Shown: piece after piece, positions 25,505-33,103 of the stretch | Position numbering within the stretch: the stretch's first letter is position 1 | Layout of the letters: each line of letters starts with the position of its first letter | Source of the DNA: Ruminococcus sp. | GTDB lineage: Bacteria; Bacillota; Clostridia; Oscillospirales; Ruminococcaceae | Assembly: GCA_017961625.1 (NCBI GenBank) | Contig: JAGCWY010000073.1 | Location: forward strand, 1-64,000 | Direction of reading: 5' to 3' | Length of the DNA stretch: 64,000 nt | Notes under the pieces: generated by a model | Told to the model about the DNA's origin: nothing | Seen by the model: only the letters and a program-made list of their open reading frames with translations | Databases searched by the model: none | Made by a program: the position numbers and the translations under genes

Positions 25505-28132
25505 TTAATCCCTATCAGCGATAGCAGCCTGAGCAGCAGCGAGACGAGCGATCGGAACACGGAAAGGTGAGCAAGATACATAGTCAAGACCAATCTTGTG
25601 GCAGAACTCTACAGATGTAGGATCGCCGCCGTGCTCACCGCAGATACCGCAGTGGAGCTTGGAATTAACTGGCTTACCGAGCTTGATAGCCATTTCCATG
25701 AGCTTGCCAACACCTGTCTGGTCGAGCTTAGCGAAAGGATCATTCTCGAAGATCTTCTTGTCGTAGTAAGCGCCAAGGAACTTGCCTGCGTCGTCACGTG
25801 AGAAGCCGTATGTCATCTGTGTAAGGTCGTTAGTACCGAAGCAGAAGAAGTCAGCGTTAGCAGCGATTTCGTCAGCTGTAAGAGCAGCTCTCGGGATTTC
25901 AATCATTGTACCAACTTCGTACTCAAGGTTAGCACCTGCTTCCTTGATAACAGCGTCAGCAGTCTCAACGACTACCTTCTTTACGTACTTGAGCTCCTTA
26001 ACGTCGCCAACGAGCGGGATCATGATCTCAGGCTTAACTGTCCAGTCAGCGTGCTTCTTCTTAACGTTGATAGCAGCCTTGATAACAGCCTTTGTCTGCA
26101 TTGCAGCGATTTCGGGATATGTTACAGCGAGACGGCAGCCTCTGTGACCCATCATGGGGTTGAACTCGTGGAGTGAAGCGATGATATTCTTGATATCAGC
26201 AACAGTCTTGCCCTGAGCCTTAGCGAGAGCTTCGATGTCAGCTTCCTCAGTAGGAACGAATTCGTGGAGAGGAGGATCCAGGAAACGGATAGTAACCGGG
26301 TTGCCTTCGAGAGCCTCATAGAGAGCCTCGAAGTCGCTCTGCTGCATAGGCTCAATCTTAGCAAGAGCAGCTTCTCTTCCTTCAACTGTATCTGAGCAGA
26401 TCATCTCACGGAAAGCTGCGATTCTGTCAGCCTCGAAGAACATGTGCTCTGTACGGCAGAGACCAATGCCCTCAGCGCCGAGCTCTCTTGCCTTCTTAGC
26501 GTCTGTAGGAGTATCAGCGTTTGTACGAACCTTAAGAGTTCTGTACTTGTCAGCCCAAGCCATGATTCTTCCGAACTCGCCTGCGATCTGAGCGTCAACT
26601 GTAGGAATGATACCGTCGTAGATGTTACCTGTTGTACCGTCGATAGAGATGTAATCGCCTTCCTTGAAGGTCTTGCCTGCGAGCTCAAACTTCTTGTTAG
26701 CTTCGTCCATCTTGATGTCGCCGCAGCCTGAAACGCAGCACTCACCCATACCACGAGCAACAACAGCAGCGTGTGATGTCATACCGCCGCGAACTGTCAG
26801 GATACCCTGAGCAGCCTTCATACCTGTGATATCCTCAGGTGAAGTCTCGAGACGAACGAGAACTACCTTCTCACCCTTAGCAGCCCACTCAACAGCATCA
26901 TCAGCTGTGAATACGATCTTACCGCAAGCAGCTCCGGGGGAAGCACCAAGACCCTTGCCGATAGGAGTAGCAGCCTTGAGAGCCTTTGTATCGAACTGAG
27001 GGTGGAGAAGTGTATCGAGATTTCTGGGGTCGATCATTGCAACAGCTTCCTGCTCTGTCTTCATGCCCTCGTCAACGAGGTCGCAAGCGATTTTAAGAGC
27101 AGCCTGTGCAGTTCTCTTACCATTTCTTGTCTGGAGCATATAGAGTTTCTTATTCTCAACAGTGAACTCCATATCCTGCATATCGTGGTAGTGATTTTCG
27201 AGAGTCTGGCAAACTTCCTTGAACTGAGCGAAAGCCTCAGGGAAGGTCTCTGCCATCTGCTGGATGGGCATAGGTGTACGAACGCCGGCAACAACGTCTT
27301 CGCCCTGTGCGTTTGTGAGGAACTCGCCCATGAGCTTCTTCTCACCTGTAGCAGGGTCACGTGTGAAGGCAACACCTGTACCGCAGTCATCACCCATATT
27401 ACCGAATGCCATTGACTGAACGTTAACAGCAGTACCCCATGAGAAAGGAATATCGTTATCACGTCTGTAAACGTTAGCTCTGGGGTTGTCCCATGAACGG
27501 AATACAGCCTTGATAGCGCCGATGAGCTGCTCCTTGGGATCGTCGGGGAAGTCCTTGCCAATCTTAGCCTTGTACTCAGCCTTGAACTGACCTGCAAGCT
27601 CCTTGAGGTCGTTAGCGTCAAGCTCAACGTCCTGAGTTACACCCTTCTTAGCCTTCATCTGGTCGATGAGTTCTTCGAAATACTTCTTACCAACTTCCAT
27701 AACTACGTCAGAATACATCTGGATGAATCTTCTGTAGCAGTCCCAAGCCCATCTGGGGTTGTTTGACTTTTCAGCGATAGTATTAACAACTGTCTCGTTG
27801 AGACCGAGGTTAAGGATTGTATCCATCATACCGGGCATTGAAGCTCTTGCGCCTGAACGAACAGAAACGAGAAGAGGATTCTCCTTGTCACCGAACTTCT
27901 TGCCTGTGATTCCTTCCATTTTAACGATATACTCGTTGATCTCAGCCATGATCTCGTCAGAGATTCCGCCGTCCTCATAGTACTGAGTACAAGCCTCTGT
28001 TGTGATAGTGAAGCCCTGAGGAACAGGGAGACCGATGTTTGTCATCTCAGCAAGGTTTGCGCCCTTACCGCCGAGAAGCTCTCTCATGTTGGCATTACCC
28101 TCTGAGAAAAGGTAACAATACTTATTTGCCAT
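25505..28132 (-). CDS. ppdK: pyruvate, phosphate dikinase
   Basis: An 875-residue enzyme that interconverts pyruvate + ATP + Pi with phosphoenolpyruvate + AMP + PPi, used by ruminococci in PPi-linked glycolysis. The N-terminal ATP-grasp domain begins YLFSEGNANMRELLGGKGAN; the phosphohistidine domain has GGMTSHAAVVARGMG near 455; the C-terminal PEP-binding barrel ends with LHCGICGEHGGDP and VSCSPFRVPIARLAAAQAA. Full length for the family. GGAGG lies 9 bases before the ATG. Its 3' end abuts the conjugative element. Confidence 0.97.
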   Translation of the reverse strand: MANKYCYLFSEGNANMRELLGGKGANLAEMTNIGLPVPQGFTITTEACTQYYEDGGISDEIMAEINEYIVKMEGITGKKFGDKENPLLVSVRSGARASMPGMMDTILNLGLNETVVNTIAEKSNNPRWAWDCYRRFIQMYSDVVMEVGKKYFEELIDQMKAKKGVTQDVELDANDLKELAGQFKAEYKAKIGKDFPDDPKEQLIGAIKAVFRSWDNPRANVYRRDNDIPFSWGTAVNVQSMAFGNMGDDCGTGVAFTRDPATGEKKLMGEFLTNAQGEDVVAGVRTPMPIQQMAETFPEAFAQFKEVCQTLENHYHDMQDMEFTVENKKLYMLQTRNGKRTAQAALKIACDLVDEGMKTEQEAVAMIDPRNLDTLLHPQFDTKALKAATPIGKGLGASPGAACGKIVFTADDAVEWAAKGEKVVLVRLETSPEDITGMKAAQGILTVRGGMTSHAAVVARGMGECCVSGCGDIKMDEANKKFELAGKTFKEGDYISIDGTTGNIYDGIIPTVDAQIAGEFGRIMAWADKYRTLKVRTNADTPTDAKKARELGAEGIGLCRTEHMFFEADRIAAFREMICSDTVEGREAALAKIEPMQQSDFEALYEALEGNPVTIRFLDPPLHEFVPTEEADIEALAKAQGKTVADIKNIIASLHEFNPMMGHRGCRLAVTYPEIAAMQTKAVIKAAINVKKKHADWTVKPEIMIPLVGDVKELKYVKKVVVETADAVIKEAGANLEYEVGTMIEIPRAALTADEIAANADFFCFGTNDLTQMTYGFSRDDAGKFLGAYYDKKIFENDPFAKLDQTGVGKLMEMAIKLGKPVNSKLHCGICGEHGGDPTSVEFCHKIGLDYVSCSPFRVPIARLAAAQAAIADRD

Positions 28133-28376
28133 TGGTGTATACCTCCATTTTTTACATTACCGGACAATTTCCTTTGGGGTATTATCCGAGTTACATTTAT
28201 TATAACACATCCAAGAAAAAAATACCATATATGTGATGACAAATTTAAGCCGTTTAAATAACTTTATTTGTACAAAAATCAACAAAGCGGAGCTTTTTTA
28301 ACAAAAAAGACTTGCATTTGCGGTCAAAGTGTGCAAAAATATGTGTATGAGTATTTTGAAAGGAGATTGCTGTTCC

Positions 28377-29030
28377 ATGAAAATATCAAAGTCTATGATA
28401 CTTGTTTGCGCGGCTGTTTTATGCGCTGTGTCATGCGGTGAAAAGAGCAGCGGCACGGACAGCTCCGAAACTACTGTACAGCCTACCACGACACAGGCTG
28501 TTTCATACGATCCATCAATGGTGGGACCGGCGCAAGGAAAGGCTCCGGCTTCTCTTCCTGCCGAAGCGGAAAAGGTGGTAAGGGATTTTACCGAGAGCAG
28601 CGCTACAGGCGATGTGGACACCATGATAAAGTGTATGTTCCCTGATGAAATGCTTGATGCTATTGAAAAATTCGGCGTAAAGCAGCAGTTCGCCGTTGCG
28701 ATAAGCAGCAGTGCGGGCGGAAAGCTCAGCAGCTTCAGCACAGAAAACTGCTATAAGCTTGGAGGAGAAGCAATCAGGATATCCAAGAATTATTATGATT
28801 CCTTTGCTGAGAACCTTCAGATAAAATCAGCAAGCTACAGTGTTACTGACGGTTATTGTCTCGATATCACCGTCGATGCTGAGGTTAATGGCGAGGAGAG
28901 CACGTTTACGGATCCAGTCTCGGTGATAATGATCGAAGGATCCGGTTGGAAGGTTATACCTGCTTCGGAGGAGAGTATCTTAGATATGGAGCGGCAGGAG
29001 GAACAGACAGAACCGGTGTCTCAGGAATAA
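28377..29030 (+). CDS. putative lipoprotein, unknown
   Basis: A 217-residue exported protein. The start at 28377 (MKISKSMILVCAAVLCAVSC) gives a lipoprotein signal peptide with the lipid cysteine at residue 20; AAAGGAG is 11 bases upstream. A Ser/Thr-rich linker follows, then an alpha+beta domain (VVRDFTESSATGDVDTMIK ... GSGWKVIPASEE) resembling small DUF4878/NTF2-like domains, a weak similarity. It ends 30 bases before glmU and is probably co-transcribed with it. Function unknown. Confidence 0.75.
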   Translation: MKISKSMILVCAAVLCAVSCGEKSSGTDSSETTVQPTTTQAVSYDPSMVGPAQGKAPASLPAEAEKVVRDFTESSATGDVDTMIKCMFPDEMLDAIEKFGVKQQFAVAISSSAGGKLSSFSTENCYKLGGEAIRISKNYYDSFAENLQIKSASYSVTDGYCLDITVDAEVNGEESTFTDPVSVIMIEGSGWKVIPASEESILDMERQEEQTEPVSQE

Positions 29031-29060
29031 ATCTCTTTGGCAAATACAGGAGGAAAAAAT

Positions 29061-30437
29061 ATGAATAAAGCTGTTATATTGGCGGGCGGACAGGGTAAGC
29101 GCATGAAGGCTGATATGCCCAAGCCCCTTTTCAGGGTTCTCGGAGAGCCTATGCTGCACTGGGTCATCACTGCCTGTGAGGCAGCAGGAGTTGCTGATAT
29201 ATGTGTGGTTAAGGGCTTCAAGGGAGAGATGATAGATGAGTATCTCGGCAAAAAATATACGACTGTTCTTCAGGCTGAAAGACTGGGGACAGGCCATGCG
29301 GTACAGCAGGCGATACCCTTCCTCGAAAACGACAAGAGCGGGAATACTCTCGTGCTTTGTGGCGACGCTCCCTTTATTGACGAGGAGACGATAAAAAATT
29401 CCCTTGCAGTGCATGAACAGCAAGGAAATGCAGTAACGGTTATTACTGCAGAGCTAGAGGAGCCCTTCGGCTACGGAAGGATAATACGCAGCGCGAACGG
29501 AATCAGCGGCATTGTTGAACAAAAGGACGCAACCGAGGAGCAGAAGGCTGTTAAGGAAGTCAATTCAGGTGCCTACTGGTTCAGGACTGCCGACCTTGTG
29601 GAGTTTCTCGGCAAGCTGGACAACAACAACGCACAGAAGGAATACTACCTTACGGATACAGTTTCCATTGCTATATCAGAGGGCAAGAACGCAGGCGCTT
29701 TCAAGTCAGACAACGCTGATATAATCAAGGGAGCCAATGACAGGAAGGATCTGCTTGAGCTTAATACCTATGCGAGAATGGCTGTTATAAATAAGCACCT
29801 TGAGAATGGTGTAGAATTTACCTGCACAGACGGCGTTATCATAGAGCGCGGCGTTGAGATAGGCGTCGGATCCGAGATACTTCCCAATACTATTTTGAGA
29901 AGAAATACGTCTGTAGGCCAAAATTGTGTTATCGGACCGAATACAGTAATTGAAAACTGCAGGGTAGGCGACGGAACCAGCCTCAATACTGTACAGGCTT
30001 ACGATTCTGTCATAGAATCCGGCGTAAAGATAGGTCCTTACGTACATATCCGTCCTGATAGCCTTATCAGGTCTGATGCAAAGATAGGTGATTTTGTGGA
30101 GATAAAGAACTCCACTATCGGCGAAAAGACAGCCATCGCTCATCTTGCCTACGTTGGGGACAGTGACGTCGGAAAGCGTGTAAATATAGGCTGTGGAACA
30201 GTTACCGTCAACTATGACGGCGTTGCGAAGAGCCGCTGTGTTATCGGTGACAACTGTTTCATCGGCTGCAATACCAACCTCATAGCTCCCGTAAAGCTTG
30301 GAAAGGCTGTATATACTGCCGCGGGAACGACTGTTACTAGAGATGTTCCTGATTATGCCCTTGCTATCGACAGAGGGGTTATGAAGGTGAATGAGGGCTA
30401 TACTCTAAGGAAGCTCAAGACAAAAGCCGGAAAATAA
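29061..30437 (+). CDS. glmU: bifunctional UDP-GlcNAc pyrophosphorylase / GlcN-1-P acetyltransferase
   Basis: A 458-residue enzyme making UDP-N-acetylglucosamine for peptidoglycan. The uridyltransferase domain has ILAGGQGKRMKADMPKPLF at the start and LVLCGDAPFIDEET near 100; from about 250 the left-handed beta-helix shows hexapeptide repeats, with YVGDSDVG, NIGCGTVTVNYDG and IGCNTNLIAPVKLG as acetyltransferase landmarks. The start at 29061 has AGGAGG 7 bases before it. Followed by an intrinsic terminator. Confidence 0.97.
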   Translation: MNKAVILAGGQGKRMKADMPKPLFRVLGEPMLHWVITACEAAGVADICVVKGFKGEMIDEYLGKKYTTVLQAERLGTGHAVQQAIPFLENDKSGNTLVLCGDAPFIDEETIKNSLAVHEQQGNAVTVITAELEEPFGYGRIIRSANGISGIVEQKDATEEQKAVKEVNSGAYWFRTADLVEFLGKLDNNNAQKEYYLTDTVSIAISEGKNAGAFKSDNADIIKGANDRKDLLELNTYARMAVINKHLENGVEFTCTDGVIIERGVEIGVGSEILPNTILRRNTSVGQNCVIGPNTVIENCRVGDGTSLNTVQAYDSVIESGVKIGPYVHIRPDSLIRSDAKIGDFVEIKNSTIGEKTAIAHLAYVGDSDVGKRVNIGCGTVTVNYDGVAKSRCVIGDNCFIGCNTNLIAPVKLGKAVYTAAGTTVTRDVPDYALAIDRGVMKVNEGYTLRKLKTKAGK

Positions 30438-30455
30438 GCTGTATAAAAGGAAAAT

Positions 30456-30478
30456 AGGCTGCCCGAAGGCAGCCTTTT
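30456..30478 (+). terminator. glmU terminator
   Basis: AGGCTGCC-CGAA-GGCAGCCT stem with a T tract. Confidence 0.9.
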
Positions 30479-30494
30479 ATATATGGTATAGAAC

Positions 30495-30904
30495 TAAAAA
30501 GCAAAAGAATAACGACCTTCATTGACACCCTCTCAAAAGCCAATCAAGGTCGCTATCAGGCGACATCCATGCACCCTCTATACACGAATGTCAGTTACGG
30601 CGGGCACATAATCCGAAGTGCCATATACCTGTTTGCATTGCTGTCTCGACTGCTCAGATGTTTCAAGCGTCATTAAACTGCTTTAGGCGATTAAACATAT
30701 TATAGGCATTAATGTTTAATAACAGTTGTGAATAGTCGGAAGTATACTAAAACTGGATTGTTGGATATGAATTCCGGCGGAGTTTAAAACCGGATCAAGC
30801 AACACAGGATATAATTGCCGATTTTGTTACAGGACACATAATATATCTTAACATTATTATGTGGTGGTAGAAGAGCCGATTTTTCGGTACATTCTTCTGC
30901 CAAC
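30495..30904 (-). ncRNA. candidate structured RNA of about 410 nt, family unknown
   Basis: This gene-free stretch has a minus-strand promoter (30911-30939), then at least six stem-loops: AGAAGA/TCTTCT with inner CCGA/TCGG, ACATAATA/TATTATGT, CCGG/CCGG, TTAAACAT/ATGTTTAA, GGCAC/GTGCC and GTCGC/GCGAC. It ends with a long stem CGACCTT / AAGGTCG (30513-30552) followed by a T-rich run. The last two stems share bases and exclude each other. I searched by eye for RNase P, tmRNA, SRP and 6S signatures and found none. A decayed mobile element is the main alternative. The rest, 30940-31302, is AT-rich and shows nothing I can name. Confidence 0.4.
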
Positions 30905-30910
30905 AATTGT

Positions 30911-30939
30911 ATTATAGACTATGTGGGGGGGAAGTTCAA
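30911..30939 (-). promoter_or_regulatory. promoter for the candidate RNA
   Basis: Minus-strand TTGAAC-N17-TATAAT with no open frame downstream of it. Confidence 0.55.
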
Positions 30940-31302
30940 TTGATTATATTGCCCGAAATTAGCACTAAATTGCTAAATATAATATAATATTTTACATTAA
31001 TAATATATTAACAAATGTATTAATTTAATTTGTCTATATTTCGTCCATAAAGTTGTACTGTTCGTGTTTAAATTTTTATCAGAACAAAAAAGCAATTGAG
31101 AATTTCCTATAATTACGCCGATTCTGAGCGAGATTATTTTTTTAGCACAAAAATGATATTGTTGTAAAACTGCACAAACCTACAACTGACTGTCATTCAT
31201 TTAACAATGATTAAAAATAGCAACAAATGACAAAAAGTAGTTTTAATAGCAAAATTTGCATAATAGTTATATATTTTTTTGTTTTAACAAAAGTTGGCTC
31301 TA

Positions 31303-31337
31303 GAAAAAATGAAAAGCTCCGGAGTCATATCCGGAGC
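31303..31337 (-). terminator. terminator of the gene ending at 31344
   Basis: Minus-strand GCTCCGGA-N6-TCCGGAGC stem followed by TTTTCATTTTTTC. Confidence 0.9.
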
Positions 31338-31343
31338 GGTATG

Positions 31344-32045
31344 TCATAGAATGCCCTTTGCGGCATTGTCCACGCGGTCTCTGTAGAATGCCTCTTCCCA
31401 TGAAAAATCAAACTTCTTGAACAGCTTAAGACAGCCCTCAGCGTTGCCGAGGGCTCCTTCGAGCCCCACACTGTCACCGCTGCGTGCAAAAATGTAAACT
31501 GCGGTTATGAATATCTCAAGCAAGGTAACGTCGTTCTTACCCTGTGGCTTATAGCCGAATTTCAACAGTTTAAGTGCCTGAGTGTAGTTCTTGGCAGCGC
31601 AGTCTGCCAGTGCTAGAGCAATATACAGCTCTGCTTCCTTTTTCTGCGATACCTTTGAGGACATCTTTTGCAGGAAGCTTATGTTTGCAGTTCGAAAATC
31701 CTCTGCGTCGCGCCAGTTGCCGATTTTGCTGATTGTTCTGAGCATACCGGTACAGTAATCAAATCTTTCTTCTCCGCTCAGCTTTCTTTCCGAAAGCTTG
31801 TCAAGATAAAAATAGGCGGATTTGTGATCCATTATCCTGTCGTAAAACGTCGCGAGTTGTATGAGATCGAATGAAGAGGGCTTTTTTGCGTTGTCTATGA
31901 AAGCGTCGGAATATGCGTCGCAAAGCTCTGTCGTATATCCTGTCTCAACAAAGAGACCGTACACATCAACGTACTTTTTGAGCTCGGCAGCGCTCGATGT
32001 GAGTAATGGAAAACCAATTTTTTTCCGTTCCATCGGTGATAACAT
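31344..32045 (-). CDS. hypothetical helical (TPR-like) protein
   Basis: A 233-residue cytoplasmic protein with no recognised motif. It is almost all helical, and pairs of helices of about 34 residues (for example HKSAYFYLDKLSERKLSGEE and AELYIALALADCAAKNYTQA) suggest tetratricopeptide-like repeats, so it may bind a protein partner. GGAGG lies 8 bases before the ATG. It stands alone, divergent from the two-component genes, with its own terminator. The 367 bases upstream hold an extended -10 (TGGTATAAT near 32310) for the regulator gene and nothing else evident. Confidence 0.65.
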   Translation of the reverse strand: MLSPMERKKIGFPLLTSSAAELKKYVDVYGLFVETGYTTELCDAYSDAFIDNAKKPSSFDLIQLATFYDRIMDHKSAYFYLDKLSERKLSGEERFDYCTGMLRTISKIGNWRDAEDFRTANISFLQKMSSKVSQKKEAELYIALALADCAAKNYTQALKLLKFGYKPQGKNDVTLLEIFITAVYIFARSGDSVGLEGALGNAEGCLKLFKKFDFSWEEAFYRDRVDNAAKGIL

Positions 32046-32412
32046 TCTTCGCCCCTCCTATCCGCAGTATATTTTGAAGCACTGCATAGCATTATCATAT
32101 AGAACTATTACGTTTTATATATATTGCGTAAAAACAGTAAATTAATACATTCTTTCTGTATATCAATTTTAGCACATATCTAACTCTTAGTCAACAATTG
32201 TGAGTAAATCCATGACAAAACTGTTGATATGCACAAAAATGCGACAGATTTTTTTCCTAATCAACATAATGAACAATATTTGAATTTTAAGACTATTTCA
32301 ATATTTTGTGGTATAATAGAATTAAAGTGGAAAGGTGTACTCTGAAGAGCTGTTTTCCACTGAAAGAAGAGATGCCGCAGCTGCGGCATACATTTCCAAG
32401 GGGGTATTTTTT

Positions 32413-33081
32413 ATGAGACTTCTCGTTGTTGAGGACGAGATGCAGCTTGCGGACGCACTGTCCGAGATACTGAAAAGAAATATGTACAACGTGGATACAG
32501 TATATGATGGAGTTGACGGCCTTGACAATGCGCTCACAGGCGTTTACGACTGTATCATACTTGATATCATGCTTCCAGGCATGAATGGTATTGAGGTCCT
32601 AAGAAAACTGAGGCAGGAAAGAATACATACGCCGGTGCTGCTGCTTACGGCAAAGAGCGAGATTGAGGATAAGATAAACGGTCTGGACTGCGGCGCTGAC
32701 GATTATATTACCAAGCCTTTTATTACGGGCGAGCTCCTTGCAAGAGTACGCGCTCTTACCAGAAGAAAGGGTGAGCTTGTTGATGAGGCGAGACTGGATT
32801 ATAACGGACTTGAGCTCAACAAAAATACCTGTTCCGTGATATGGCGAGGGAACGACGTAAAGCTGTCGCTTAAGGAGTACCAGATTATGGAGCTTCTGAT
32901 ATCAAATCCGCGTCAAATCCTTCCAAAGGAAAGAATAATAGAAAAAATATGGGGCTACGAGAGCGATGTCGAATACAACAATATCGAAGTATACATATCA
33001 TTCCTCAGGAAAAAGCTTTCAGTGATATCAGCTCCCGTACAGATAAAAACAGCGCGAGGCATAGGTTATTCGCTTGAATAG
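32413..33081 (+). CDS. OmpR/PhoB-family response regulator
   Basis: A 222-residue DNA-binding regulator. The receiver domain has VVEDE at 5-9, the phosphate acceptor Asp51 in ILDIMLPGMNG, and the switch Lys in GADDYITKPF. The C-terminal winged helix (LSLKEYQIMELLISNP ... NNIEVYISFLRKKL ... TARGIGYSLE) binds DNA. The start at 32413 has AGGGGG 8 bases upstream. The kinase gene begins 22 bases after its stop, so they form one operon. Target genes unknown. Confidence 0.93.
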   Translation: MRLLVVEDEMQLADALSEILKRNMYNVDTVYDGVDGLDNALTGVYDCIILDIMLPGMNGIEVLRKLRQERIHTPVLLLTAKSEIEDKINGLDCGADDYITKPFITGELLARVRALTRRKGELVDEARLDYNGLELNKNTCSVIWRGNDVKLSLKEYQIMELLISNPRQILPKERIIEKIWGYESDVEYNNIEVYISFLRKKLSVISAPVQIKTARGIGYSLE

Positions 33082-33103
33082 AATTGAAAAGGAGGAATGA
33101 AAG

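Noticed and set aside
27061..27627. 188-codon minus-strand frame within ppdK
   Set aside because: Out-of-frame shadow of the strongly biased ppdK codons, Ser/Leu/Arg-rich.
30456..31302. Known housekeeping RNAs (RNase P, tmRNA, SRP, 6S) in the long gap
   Set aside because: None of their conserved blocks could be found on either strand, so the RNA candidate is left without a family.
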